A stretch of 64,000 nt of DNA from Kitasatospora phosalacinea (GTDB taxonomy: Bacteria; Actinomycetota; Actinomycetes; Streptomycetales; Streptomycetaceae). The translations under genes and the position numbers were made by a program. The stretch spans positions 62,001-126,000 of the forward strand of contig NZ_JNYE01000002.1 of assembly GCF_000717185.1 (NCBI RefSeq). Reading direction: 5' to 3'. The notes under the pieces were generated by a model. That model made no database searches. It saw only the letters and a program-made list of their open reading frames with translations, and was not told where the DNA came from. Each line of letters begins with the position of its first letter. Within the stretch, counting starts at the first letter, position 1. Positions 42,551 through 52,792 of this stretch are shown here, piece after piece.

Positions 42551-44764
42551 TCAGGCGTCGACCGGCTCCGCCTCGGCGGTCGGGGCGGCCTTGACCGACT
42601 CCAGCAGCAGCTGGGCGACGTCGACGACCTTGAGGTGCTCCTTGGCCGCGCCCTCGTTCTTCTTGCCGTTGACCGAGTCGGAGAGCATGACGAGGCAGAA
42701 CGGGCAGGCGGTGGAGACGATGTCGGGGTTGAGGGAGAGCGCCTCGTCGACCCGCTCGGTGTTGATCCGCTTGCCGATCCGCTCCTCCATCCACATCCGG
42801 GCGCCGCCGGCGCCGCAGCAGAAGCCGCGCTCCTTGTGGCGGTGCATCTCCTCGTTGCGCAGGCCGGGCACCTTGCCGATGATCTCGCGCGGCGGGGTGT
42901 AGACCTTGTTGTGGCGGCCGAGGTAGCAGGGGTCGTGGTAGGTGATCAGGCCCTCGACCGGGTTGACCGGCAGCAGCTTGCCCTCGTCGATGAGGTGCTG
43001 GAGCAGCTGGGTGTGGTGGATGACCTCGAAGTGGCCGCCGAGCTGCGGGTACTCGTTGGCGATGGTGTTGAAGCAGTGCGGGCAGGTGGCGACGATCCGC
43101 TTGGTGGGAGCGTCCTCCAGCGCGGCGTTCAGGGTCTCGACGTTCTGCGCGCCGAGCATCTGGAACAGGAACTCGTTGCCCAGGCGGCGCGGGGAGTCAC
43201 CGGTGCAGGTCTCCTCCTTGCCGAGGATGGCGAACCTGACGCCCGCGGTGTGCAGGAGTTCGGCGAAGGCCTTGGTGGTCTTCTTGGCCCGGTCCTCCAG
43301 GGCGCCGGCGCAGCCGACCCAGTAGAGGTACTCGACCTCGGCGGGGTCGATGTCCTCGCCGATCACCGGCACCTCGATGCCGGTCTCCTTCTTGAGCTCC
43401 TTGACCCAGTCGAGGCGGGCCTTGGTGGCCAGGCCCCACGGGTTGCCCTTGTTCTCCAGGTTCTTGAGCATCGTCCCGGCCTCGGTCGGGAAGCTGCTCT
43501 CGATCATGACCTGGTAGCGGCGCATGTCGACGATGTGGTCGATGTGCTCGATGTCGACGGGGCACTGCTCGACGCAGGCGCCGCAGGTGGTGCAGGACCA
43601 CAGCACGTCGGGGTCGATGACGCCGTTCTCCTCGGCGGTGCCGATCAGCGGGCGCTCGGCCTCGGCCAGGGCGGCGGCGGGGACGTCGGCGAGCTGCTCG
43701 GCGGTGGCCCGCTCCTCGCCCTCCATGTCCTTGCCGCCGCCGGCCAGCAGGTAGGGGGCCTTGGCGAAGGCGTGCTCGCGCAGGCTCATGATCAGCAGCT
43801 TGGGCGACAGCGGCTTGCCGGTGTTCCAGGCGGGGCACTGCGACTGGCAGCGGCCGCACTCGGTGCAGGTGGAGAAGTCGAGGATGCCCTTCCAGGAGAA
43901 GTGCTCGACCTGGGAGACGCCGAACACGGCGTCGTCCGCCGGGTCCTCGAAGTCGATCGGGGCGCCGCCCGAGGTCATCGGGCGCAGGGCGCCGAGCGCG
44001 GTGGCGCCGTCGTCCTCGCGCTTGAAGTAGATGTTGAAGAAGGCCAGGAAGCGGTGCCAGGCGACGCCCATCGAGGGGTTGAGGCCGATGGTGACCGCCC
44101 AGGCGAAGGAGATGCAGATCTTCAGCATCGCGAACAGGTAGACCAGGTTGACCAGGGTGCCGTGCGCGGTGCCGTGGAAGGCGGCGGCGATCGGGTACGA
44201 GACCAGGTAGGCCGGGTCGTAGGAGTCGACGCCCTCCAGGGCGCCCTCCAGGCCGCGGAGCATCATGATGCACAGGCCGATGCCGAGGATCGTGTACTCG
44301 ACGTAGAAGGCCTGCCAGGCGATCGAGCCGGCGAACCGGGACTTGCGGCCGGCCCGGGAGGGCAGGCTGAGCAGGCGGATCGCCATCAGGACGAGGATGC
44401 CCAGGGTGGTGAGGGTGCCGATCAGCTCGACGAAGACGTTCCAGGGCAGCCAGTGGCCGATGACCGGGAGGACGAACTCGGCGTCGAAGAGCTGGCCGAA
44501 GGCGTTCACCAGGGTGAGCACCAGGGAGAAGAAGCCGACGGCGACGAACCAGTGGGCGACGCCGACGACGCCCCAGCGGTTCATCCGGGTGTGGCCGAGG
44601 AACTCCTTGACCACGGTGGCGACCCGCTGCGCGGGCTGCCCGAAGCGGGTGGCGTCGGCGGAGCCGGTGCGCACCACCCTGTAGATGTACAGCGCCGCAC
44701 GGGTGGCGAGCGCGGTGCCGATCACGAAGGTGACCAGCGAGATGACGATCGCTGCTAGCTGCAT
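42551..44764 (-). CDS. Membrane Fe-S oxidoreductase, heterodisulfide-reductase-like, 737 aa
   Basis: About six membrane helices occupy residues 1-235, resembling a heme-b NarI-like membrane anchor. Two [4Fe-4S] motifs follow, CTECGRCQSQCP (from C300) and CTTCGACVEQCP (from C391). The C-terminal half has two CCG domains: the first includes WVGCAG, TCTGD and CPHCFNT, the second CYLGRHN, FCCGAGGARM and CPFCLVM. This is the large fused HdrD/GlpC-like protein conserved in actinobacteria near dnaK; it probably passes electrons between quinone and an unknown cytoplasmic donor. Confidence 0.9.
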   Translation of the reverse strand: MQLAAIVISLVTFVIGTALATRAALYIYRVVRTGSADATRFGQPAQRVATVVKEFLGHTRMNRWGVVGVAHWFVAVGFFSLVLTLVNAFGQLFDAEFVLPVIGHWLPWNVFVELIGTLTTLGILVLMAIRLLSLPSRAGRKSRFAGSIAWQAFYVEYTILGIGLCIMMLRGLEGALEGVDSYDPAYLVSYPIAAAFHGTAHGTLVNLVYLFAMLKICISFAWAVTIGLNPSMGVAWHRFLAFFNIYFKREDDGATALGALRPMTSGGAPIDFEDPADDAVFGVSQVEHFSWKGILDFSTCTECGRCQSQCPAWNTGKPLSPKLLIMSLREHAFAKAPYLLAGGGKDMEGEERATAEQLADVPAAALAEAERPLIGTAEENGVIDPDVLWSCTTCGACVEQCPVDIEHIDHIVDMRRYQVMIESSFPTEAGTMLKNLENKGNPWGLATKARLDWVKELKKETGIEVPVIGEDIDPAEVEYLYWVGCAGALEDRAKKTTKAFAELLHTAGVRFAILGKEETCTGDSPRRLGNEFLFQMLGAQNVETLNAALEDAPTKRIVATCPHCFNTIANEYPQLGGHFEVIHHTQLLQHLIDEGKLLPVNPVEGLITYHDPCYLGRHNKVYTPPREIIGKVPGLRNEEMHRHKERGFCCGAGGARMWMEERIGKRINTERVDEALSLNPDIVSTACPFCLVMLSDSVNGKKNEGAAKEHLKVVDVAQLLLESVKAAPTAEAEPVDA

Positions 44765-44984
44765 CGGCTCTCCGTCTCCAGCGGCTATGGTCCCGGGTCT
44801 TTCCCAGTCCTCCCGGTCTTCCCCAGAGTGTACTGGTCGGTAACTTGCAGGGTCGACGCGTCCGGAGATTACCGCGCGTTAACACCCGGTCAGAAGGTGT
44901 TCAAGGTATGGCGGCAGTCACTAAGCACAGACTCACCCGCCCGGAGCAGCCACCGGAGCCCCCGCGACATAAGCGCTCAGTAAA

Positions 44985-45005
44985 GTTGAGCGACACCGAC
45001 TCAAA
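44985..45005 (+). promoter_or_regulatory. HAIR-like HspR operator 1 upstream of dnaK
   Basis: GTTGAGC-N7-ACTCAAA is one mismatch-tolerant copy of the HspR-associated inverted repeat (CTTGAGT-N7-ACTCAAG). It ends 4 nt before the TTGACG -35 element at 45010. Confidence 0.75.
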
Positions 45006-45009
45006 GCTG

Positions 45010-45057
45010 TTGACGTCGTCGGGGTAGTCGTGCATCCTTGAGTCCGTACTGCTCAAC
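45010..45057 (+). promoter_or_regulatory. dnaK promoter and HAIR operator 2
   Basis: TTGACG (45010-45015) is a good -35; CATCCT at 45033-45038 is a plausible -10 with 17-nt spacing. A second HspR-type repeat, CTTGAGT-N7-GCTCAAC (45037-45057), overlaps the -10/+1 region, so bound HspR would block initiation. GGAGG lies 8 nt before the dnaK ATG. Confidence 0.8.
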
Positions 45058-45078
45058 TTCTCCTCGGAGGTATTCACG

Positions 45079-46922
<1,844 letters not shown>

Positions 46923-46926
<4 letters not shown>

Positions 46927-47513
46927 CGGAGAAGCCGCAGGGCGAGCAGCCCGGCGACGACTCCGCCGCCGAGGAGGCCGTGCTCAAGGCAGCCGAGGAG
47001 GCCGTCGCGGGTGCGGGTGCCGACGAACTGGCCGCCGCCAAGCGCGAGGCCGGAGAGCGCACCGCCGACCTGCAGCGGCTCCAGGCCGAGTACCAGAACT
47101 ACCGCAAGCGGGTCGAGCGCGACCGCTCCACCGTTCGCGAGATCGCCGTCTCCAACATCCTGGAGTCGCTGGTCCCGGTGCTGGACGACATCGGCCGGGC
47201 CCGCGAGCACGGCGAGGTGACGGGCGGCTTCAAGTCGGTCGCCGAGTCGCTGGAGACGGTCGTCGCCAAGCTCGGGCTGCAGCAGTTCGGCAAGGAGGGC
47301 GAGCCCTTCGACCCGACGATCCACGAGGCGCTGATGCACAGCTACTCGTCCGACGTGACGGAGGACACCTGCGTGCAGATCCTCCAGCCCGGGTACCGGA
47401 TCGGCGAGCGGATCATCCGCCCGGCGATGGTCGCGGTCGCGGAGCCCCAGCCGGGCACCCAGACCACCGGCGAGCCGGACGGCGACAAGGCTGACGGTTC
47501 GTCCGACAGCTGA
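46923..47513 (+). CDS. grpE: Nucleotide exchange factor GrpE, 196 aa
   Basis: A long coiled coil (about residues 35-80, [20 protein letters not shown]) is followed by the four-helix bundle and beta domain with [16 protein letters not shown] and the C-terminal [24 protein letters not shown] (in part). It releases ADP from DnaK. The ATG overlaps the dnaK stop, giving coupled synthesis. Confidence 0.98.
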
Positions 47514-47526
47514 GTAGAGTCCCCGT

Positions 47527-47575
47527 GCGCTGCGGAGTCGTACGTCGTCCAGTACGGCGGCCGGCTCCGCAGCGC
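47527..47575 (+). promoter_or_regulatory. Intercistronic stem-loop between grpE and dnaJ
   Basis: GCGCTGCGGAG pairs with CTCCGCAGCGC (11 bp) and encloses a nested CGTAC/GTACG stem. It starts 13 nt after the grpE stop in a 153-nt gap. No T-run follows, so it may attenuate or mark processing rather than terminate. Confidence 0.5.
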
Positions 47576-47666
47576 CGTATCACGGCACCGCACCGCAGTG
47601 CGGCAACCAGGCGCTGCGCGGCAGCGCAGCAGCGACAGACGCAACGGGAGGTGGCGGTCAAAGGCC

Positions 47667-48815
47667 ATGAGCGCTAAGGACTACGTGGAGAAGGACTACT
47701 ACAAGGTCCTCGGCGTGCCCAAGGACGCCACCGCTGCAGAGATCAAGAAGACCTACCGCAAGCTGGCCCGCGAGTTCCACCCGGACGCGAACAAGGGCGA
47801 CGCCAAGGCCGAGGAGCGCTTCAAGGACATCTCCGAGGCGTACGACGTGCTCTCCGACGAGAAGCGCCGCAAGGAGTACGACGAGGCCCGCTCGCTGTTC
47901 GCGGGCGGCGGCTTCCGGCCCGGCGGGGCGGGCGCGGCCGGGGGCTTCGACTTCGGCGACCTGTTCAACGGCGGGGGCGGCACCGGCGGCGGCGGGATCG
48001 GCGACGTGTTCGGCGGCCTGTTCAACCGCGGCGGCCGGCAGACCGCCCAGCCGCGCCGCGGGGCGGACGTCGAGACCGAGGTCACGCTGAACTTCGAGGA
48101 GGCCGTGGACGGCGCGACCGTGCCGCTGCGGATGACCTCCCAGGCCGCCTGCCGCGCCTGCGCCGGGACGGGCGCCAAGGCCGGCACCACCCCGCGGGTC
48201 TGTCCGACCTGCGTCGGCGCGGGCACCGTCAGCCGCGGCCAGGGCGCCTTCGCGCTCTCCGAGCCCTGCCGGGACTGCAAGGGCCGCGGCATGATCGTCG
48301 ACGACCCGTGCACCGTCTGCCACGGCAGCGGCCGGGCCTCCTCGGCCCGCACCATGCAGGTCCGCATCCCCGCCGGGGTGCAGGACGGCCAGCGCATCCG
48401 GCTCAAGGGCAAGGGCGCCCAGGGCGAGCGCGGCGGCCAGCCCGGCGACCTGTACGTCACCGTGCACGTCGACGCGCACCCGGTGTTCGGGCGCAAGGGC
48501 GACAACCTGACGGTGACCGTGCCGGTGAGCTTCCCCGAGGCCGCGCTCGGCGGCACCATCGAGGTGCCGACCCTGAACGGCCCGGCCGTGAAGCTCAAGC
48601 TGCCGCCCGGCAGCGCCAACGGCCTGACCATGCGGGCCCGCGGCAAGGGCGCCACCCGCAAGGACGGCACCCGCGGAGACCTGCTGGTCACCGTGGAGGT
48701 CACGGTGCCCAAGCACGTCACCGGAGACGCGCTGACCGCACTGGAGCAGTACCGCGAGGCCACCGCCTCGGACGACCCGCGAGCCGCCCTGTTCAAGGCG
48801 GCGGAGGGAGCGTGA
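47667..48815 (+). CDS. dnaJ: Chaperone DnaJ (type I Hsp40), 382 aa
   Basis: The J domain (residues about 8-75) keeps the HPD motif (EFHPDAN). A Gly-rich region follows (95-145). The zinc domain has four repeats: CRACAGTG, CPTCVGAG, CRDCKGRG and CTVCHGSG. The C-terminal substrate domains follow. It stimulates DnaK ATPase and delivers substrates. GGGAGG lies 15 nt before the ATG, rather far, so AAAGG may act instead. Its stop is 7 nt before hspR. Confidence 0.98.
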   Translation: MSAKDYVEKDYYKVLGVPKDATAAEIKKTYRKLAREFHPDANKGDAKAEERFKDISEAYDVLSDEKRRKEYDEARSLFAGGGFRPGGAGAAGGFDFGDLFNGGGGTGGGGIGDVFGGLFNRGGRQTAQPRRGADVETEVTLNFEEAVDGATVPLRMTSQAACRACAGTGAKAGTTPRVCPTCVGAGTVSRGQGAFALSEPCRDCKGRGMIVDDPCTVCHGSGRASSARTMQVRIPAGVQDGQRIRLKGKGAQGERGGQPGDLYVTVHVDAHPVFGRKGDNLTVTVPVSFPEAALGGTIEVPTLNGPAVKLKLPPGSANGLTMRARGKGATRKDGTRGDLLVTVEVTVPKHVTGDALTALEQYREATASDDPRAALFKAAEGA

Positions 48816-48822
48816 GACCCCG

Positions 48823-49362
48823 ATGAGCCCCCACCCCGACAGTAGCCACGGCGACGGCGGCCCCGGCGTCACCGGCCGGATCGGCCCCGGTCCCGGCCTC
48901 GGCGAGGGCCTCCCCGGCGGCGGCCGCCCGCGCGCCGCCGCCCCGCCGTACGTCCTCACCGAGGACACCCCGGTCTACGTCATCTCCGTCGCCGCCGAGC
49001 TCTCCGGCCTGCACCCGCAGACCCTCCGCCAGTACGACCGCCTCGGCCTGGTCAGCCCCGACCGCACCGCCGGGCGCGGCCGCCGCTACTCGGCCCGGGA
49101 CATCCAGCAGTTGCGCGAGGTCCAGCGGCTCTCCCAGGACGAGGGCATCAACCTGGCCGGCATCAAGCGGATCATCGAACTGGAGAACCAGGTCGCCGCC
49201 CTGCAGTCCCGCGTCGCCGAGCTCGTCGACGCCCTGGAGGGCGCCGCCGCGACCCTCCAGCAGCGCGAGGCCGCCGTCCACGCCTCCTACCGCCGCGACC
49301 TGGTGCCCTACCAGCAGGTCCAGCAGTCCAGCGCGCTGGTGGTCTGGCGGCCCAAGCGCTGA
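48823..49362 (+). CDS. hspR: Heat-shock repressor HspR (MerR family), 179 aa
   Basis: A MerR-type helix-turn-helix begins near residue 50 (VYVISVAAELSGLHPQTLRQYD in part) with wing GRGRRYSARDIQQL. A long coiled-coil helix spans about 115-150, and the C-terminus ends in VVWRPKR. HspR binds HAIR repeats with DnaK as co-repressor. The N-terminal 45 residues are Gly/Pro-rich and longer than in many HspR proteins. Sites matching its operator occur upstream of dnaK and clpB in this window. Confidence 0.96.
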   Translation: MSPHPDSSHGDGGPGVTGRIGPGPGLGEGLPGGGRPRAAAPPYVLTEDTPVYVISVAAELSGLHPQTLRQYDRLGLVSPDRTAGRGRRYSARDIQQLREVQRLSQDEGINLAGIKRIIELENQVAALQSRVAELVDALEGAAATLQQREAAVHASYRRDLVPYQQVQQSSALVVWRPKR

Positions 49363-49383
49363 GCCCGGCCGAAAAAGCACCGA

Positions 49384-49421
49384 GCCGTCGGCACCCCTGT
49401 CATCCGGGGGGTGTCGGCGGC
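49384..49421 (+). terminator. Terminator of the dnaK operon
   Basis: A 14-bp stem (GCCGTCGGCACCCC with GGGGTGTCGGCGGC, two G-U pairs) has a 10-nt loop, 21 nt after the hspR stop. Confidence 0.65.
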
Positions 49422-49569
49422 GCCGACGTGCTGAGAGAGTTCATCAGGCATGCCCCGGCGGTTGCTTGCTGAACGGCGGAACAACGGCTCACCGATCGGG
49501 GTGCACCGCCTAGGATCACCCGCACGCAAGGTTCGTGGCTGTCGTTCGAGCTAGGTCAGGGGGCAACAC

Positions 49570-50595
49570 ATGGGCAAGGATCAGGTGCCGGGCCTCACCA
49601 GCGCAGGGCTCGGCATGGTGACAGCCGCCGCCCGCGATCTCTACAAGGTGGCCCTCGCCTCGGGCGGACGGCTATCGCCCGAGGCGGCTGGGCTTCACCC
49701 TGACGATGCGCTCCAAGAGCTGGTGGACATCGGTCTGCTGGTACCCGACATCAACGCCCCCGACGTGCTCGTCGTGGTCGACCCGCAGCAGCTCGCGGTC
49801 GGCCTGAGCAATGCCTGGCAGCGCAACGCCCTCGAACTGATGACCAGGGCCGCGAGCATTTCGGCGGACCTCCATGATCTGACTCTGGCCTACACGGGTA
49901 GCGCAGCACCCCACCAGACCGGTGGAAGCATCGAACACGTCACCGGAAAAACCGAGATCAACCGCCGCTTGTCGAAATTCATGGACCAGGCCTCCCAGGA
50001 AGTCCTGAGCGCTCAGCCAGGCGGCAGCGCCCGTTCCTTCTCACCTGCCGCTGCCATCGCCCTCGATGCCGACATGCTGCGACGCGGTGTGGCCCGACGA
50101 ACGATCTACCAACCCAGCACCCGCTATTCGGCGCCGACCCGTGAGTACGTGGCGGCGATGACCAAAGAAGGAGGAGAGGTACGCACCCTGGGTGAACCGT
50201 TCACCCGGCTGATCGTCATCGACTGCTCCATTGCCATCATCCCCTTCGACAACGACAACGAACGCGCCGCCATTGTCAGGGACGAGGCGGTGGTCGCTTA
50301 CCTGGTGGATTCCTTCGAGATCTGCTGGGAACGTGCCATCCCGTTCCTCGGCGGAAACGAAGTGCCACCCGAAGTCGTTTCCCTACTCCGGCAGAACATC
50401 ATCCGACTCCTACTACAGGGAATGGGACACCGAGTCATAGCAAGAAACCTCGGACTGAGCGAACGCACTCTGGCCCGCCATATCGCCGAGTTGCGCGAGG
50501 AATACGACGCAGAGACACTCTTCCAACTGGGCTGGAAACTCGCTCAGGGACATCGCACCATGCCGCTGTTCGACTCCGAGGGAATCGACGGCTGA
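49570..50595 (+). CDS. LuxR-type HTH regulator, diverged member of the local paralogue family, 341 aa
   Basis: The protein has the same three-part layout as the seven genes at 51.8-58.9 kb: an N-terminal winged-helix-like part, a middle domain with VLSAQPGG, TIYQPSTRY, GEPFTRLIVIDCSIAII and RDEAVVAYLVDSF, and a C-terminal GerE/LuxR helix-turn-helix from about residue 280 (ARNLGLSERTLARHI). It is on the opposite strand, clearly diverged, and uses noticeably more A/T at third codon positions. It lies tail-to-tail, 16 nt from a secreted peptide gene. AGGGGGC lies 6 nt before the ATG. Ligand and targets are unknown. Confidence 0.88.
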   Translation: MGKDQVPGLTSAGLGMVTAAARDLYKVALASGGRLSPEAAGLHPDDALQELVDIGLLVPDINAPDVLVVVDPQQLAVGLSNAWQRNALELMTRAASISADLHDLTLAYTGSAAPHQTGGSIEHVTGKTEINRRLSKFMDQASQEVLSAQPGGSARSFSPAAAIALDADMLRRGVARRTIYQPSTRYSAPTREYVAAMTKEGGEVRTLGEPFTRLIVIDCSIAIIPFDNDNERAAIVRDEAVVAYLVDSFEICWERAIPFLGGNEVPPEVVSLLRQNIIRLLLQGMGHRVIARNLGLSERTLARHIAELREEYDAETLFQLGWKLAQGHRTMPLFDSEGIDG

Positions 50596-50611
50596 CCCCG
50601 ACGCGACCAGG

Positions 50612-50791
50612 TCACGTCCAGAGCACGTCGGAAGCCAGTGACGTCTGTACAACAGGCTCCGACTCGACGCCGACGGCGACAGTCGACTTGGACACGGTCC
50701 ACAACACGTCAGCAGAGGCCGGGACGGCACCGATCACCACTGTCGCCATCATGAGCGCAGCCGCGACCACGAACCTGAACGTTCTACGCAT
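50612..50791 (-). CDS. Small secreted peptide with terminal DVLWT repeats, 59 aa
   Basis: Residues 1-27 form a signal peptide: MRRTFRF, a hydrophobic core, then VPASA before the predicted cleavage. The mature peptide of about 32 residues begins with DVLWT and ends with DVLWT, with a Val/Ser/Thr-rich middle (VSKSTVAVGVESEP). There are no cysteines. AGGGGAG lies 8 nt before the ATG. The convergent neighbour is a LuxR-type regulator, so a signal or pheromone role is a reasonable guess but unproven. The mirrored ends could also be processing or assembly signals. Confidence 0.7.
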   Translation of the reverse strand: MRRTFRFVVAAALMMATVVIGAVPASADVLWTVSKSTVAVGVESEPVVQTSLASDVLWT

Positions 50792-50889
50792 AACGCCACT
50801 CCCCTTCACGAGCTGAGCCGTCAGCCCCGGCCGACTCCTCACTGACGCCCCATAGACTATGACGCCCGGTCAAGCCTTGCCATATCCCG

Positions 50890-51123
50890 TCAGAACTCCA
50901 GCGGCAACTGTCGCATATGACCCGTTCGCGACCAAGTGGCGGACCGTGTCATCTCGCTGCCATGCAGTGAGATGACACCTGGCAGCAGTGGACGGTCGGA
51001 CCCCGTGACCGCGACGATCAGTCCACCATCGATCAGCAGGCACGTGTCCGGCCACGTGAGGGAACCAGCAAATGGCATGGCCGTGCCAATTTGATCGAGA
51101 CGATAGCGGATGCACAGCGGCAT
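50890..51123 (-). CDS. Possible small protein, 77 aa
   Basis: This frame begins with MPLCIRYRLDQIG and reads as a natural mixed sequence (TWPDTCLLIDGGLIVAVTG, then a C-terminal HMRQLPLEF). The frame is open further upstream with a CSEC pair, so the start is uncertain; no clear ribosome site is visible. Codon use is AT-richer than the main genes, like the neighbouring regulator. It may be a real small gene or a remnant. Confidence 0.3.
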   Translation of the reverse strand: MPLCIRYRLDQIGTAMPFAGSLTWPDTCLLIDGGLIVAVTGSDRPLLPGVISLHGSEMTRSATWSRTGHMRQLPLEF

Positions 51124-51186
51124 TCCCAACCACTGAATTGCCTGTCCGGACCCACACTCCGAGCAGGCCCTCCCTCCGGAGTCGAC

Positions 51187-51801
51187 ATGAGTGAGTCCCA
51201 CCTGCAACACCGCGCCGAAGGGCGCCGCGCACGGGTCTTCCTGGCCGCGCCGCTGATGCGGCTCACCGGGCCGGCGGACAGTGTGGTGACGCTGGCGAGC
51301 CGGACCAGGCTGACGACGCTGCGCAGCACGCTGCTGGACAGCGGGGCCGCGGTGTACAGCGCGCACCACAGCGATGCGTGGACGGTGGCGGGGCGGGCGC
51401 CGGAGCAGCGGGTGCCGTCGGACTTCCGGGCGATGCAGAGCGCGGACCTGGTGTTCGCGTACGTGGGTGCGCCGCTGTCGGCCGGGGTCAGCCTGGAGCT
51501 CGGCTGGGCGTCGGCGCTGCGCAAGCCGATCGTGCTGCTGGTGGACGAGGCGATCACGCACAACCCGCTGATCGCGACCATCGAGCAGGTCTCGCCGGTG
51601 CTGCCGCTGGTGTTCGACGACACCTGGTCGCAGGAGGCGCTGCACCACACCGTGGAGACCGCGCTGGACTGGGCCGGGATGGCGCTGTCGCTGCGCGGCG
51701 GCTTCTGGACCGCGCCCGGCGAGCAGTTCCCGCGGCCGCGCCGCGAGCACACCGGCACCGGACCGTACGGCTTCTGGTCCCCGGAGATCGCCACCGGCTG
51801 A
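51187..51801 (+). CDS. Nucleoside 2-deoxyribosyltransferase-like protein, 204 aa
   Basis: A Rossmann-like fold of the nucleoside deoxyribosyltransferase/TIR-like group: RVFLAAPLM at the start, a PSDFRAMQSADLVFAYVG strand, then the catalytic-type GVSLELGWASALRKPIVLL with its conserved Glu. It would cleave or exchange an N-glycosidic bond of a nucleoside or nucleotide, but no substrate is known. The C-terminus is Arg/Pro/Gly-rich. The ATG at 51187 has CGGAG 5 nt upstream; an in-frame start at 51091 is possible. It lies between the peptide gene and the regulator operon and converges on the latter. Confidence 0.7.
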   Translation: MSESHLQHRAEGRRARVFLAAPLMRLTGPADSVVTLASRTRLTTLRSTLLDSGAAVYSAHHSDAWTVAGRAPEQRVPSDFRAMQSADLVFAYVGAPLSAGVSLELGWASALRKPIVLLVDEAITHNPLIATIEQVSPVLPLVFDDTWSQEALHHTVETALDWAGMALSLRGGFWTAPGEQFPRPRREHTGTGPYGFWSPEIATG

Positions 51802-51808
51802 CGCCCGG

Positions 51809-52792
51809 TCAGTCGTCGGCGTCCTGCGCCCCGGCTCCGCGCATCTGCCAGCCCAGTTGGAACAGGGTCTCCGCGTCGTGGAGTTCGCGCAGGCGGGAGA
51901 TGTGCGCGGCGACGGTGCGTTCGCCGAGGCCCAGCCGGGAGGCGATGGTCTTCTGGGTCAGGCCCTGGGCGAGCAGTCGTCCCACCTGCTCGTGGACCGG
52001 CACCACGCTCTCGCCCTCGTGCTCGGCGGAGCGCCACTGGATCCGCTCGGCCCGCTCCCAGTCCCGCTCGAAGGCGGCGACCAGGAACGAGACCACGGCC
52101 GGGTCCTCGATGAAGGCGGCACTCGAGTTGTCGGCCGAGGCCGGGACGACGGCGACCCGGCGGTCGAAGATCAACATCCTGCTGAACGGTTCGCTCAAGG
52201 TGCGGAACCGGCCTCCCCAGCCGGTGACCCTCTCCGCCCAGCGGACCGTCGTCCCGTCCAGCAGCGCGGTCGGCTCGTAGACGGTGCGGATGGTTCCGCC
52301 CCGCTCCAGGAAGCGGCGGGTGCGCTCCAGCGCCTGCTCCAGCAGGTCGGCCGGACCGGCGCCGCCCGGGTGCAGGGACAGCTCCTCCTCGTACGCCTCG
52401 CTCGCCAACTGCAGGACGCGGTGCCGGATCTGCTCGGTCCGGTCGACATGCTGCACCACGCTGGAGCGGTCGGCCCGGCGGGGGGTCGCGTCGTAGGCGT
52501 GGGTGAGGTCCTCCAGCAGCGTCGGCATCTCCTCGGCGCGCAGCAGCATCCGGGTGCCCTCGGCGCGCAGCTCGGCGCTGATCCGGTCGCTGACCGCGCG
52601 CGGGTTGACCGCCGTCAGCGCCTGGTCGGCCGCGTCGTGCACCAGCAGCCCGAGCTCCATCAGCCGCAGCACCCCGGTCGGGTCCTGCTCGACGGCCTCG
52701 CGGAACGACACCCGGCCGCCCTGGTCCAGGACCTGCTGGTACAGCCGCCGCTCCGACTCGCTCGGCAGGGCCGCTCCGTTCGGCTCGCTCAC
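51809..52792 (-). CDS. LuxR-type regulator, paralogue 1 of 7 (last gene of the operon), 327 aa
   Basis: N-terminal winged-helix-like part (SERRLYQQVLDQGGRV to AVNPRAVSDRISAEL), a helical linker, then the middle domain (TVYEPTALLDG, SEPFSRMLIFDRRVAVV, NSSAAFIEDPAVVSFLV). The GerE-type helix-turn-helix starts near residue 273 (TIASRLGLGERTVAAHI); Gly replaces the Ser conserved in the other copies. The middle domain resembles the TrmB C-terminal/PLD-like sensor region. The GTG start overlaps the upstream gene's stop by 4 bp. Confidence 0.9.
   Translation of the reverse strand: MSEPNGAALPSESERRLYQQVLDQGGRVSFREAVEQDPTGVLRLMELGLLVHDAADQALTAVNPRAVSDRISAELRAEGTRMLLRAEEMPTLLEDLTHAYDATPRRADRSSVVQHVDRTEQIRHRVLQLASEAYEEELSLHPGGAGPADLLEQALERTRRFLERGGTIRTVYEPTALLDGTTVRWAERVTGWGGRFRTLSEPFSRMLIFDRRVAVVPASADNSSAAFIEDPAVVSFLVAAFERDWERAERIQWRSAEHEGESVVPVHEQVGRLLAQGLTQKTIASRLGLGERTVAAHISRLRELHDAETLFQLGWQMRGAGAQDADD

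Noticed and set aside
37847..44758. A plus-strand open frame of over 2300 codons
   Set aside because: It runs antisense across the AlaX, Yip1, nucleotidyltransferase, LamG and Fe-S genes, which all have recognisable domains. Long antisense frames are normal at this GC content.
50870..51232. A second minus-strand frame overlapping the 77-aa candidate
   Set aside because: Its sequence is Arg/His/Trp-rich and looks like the shadow of the neighbouring frame.
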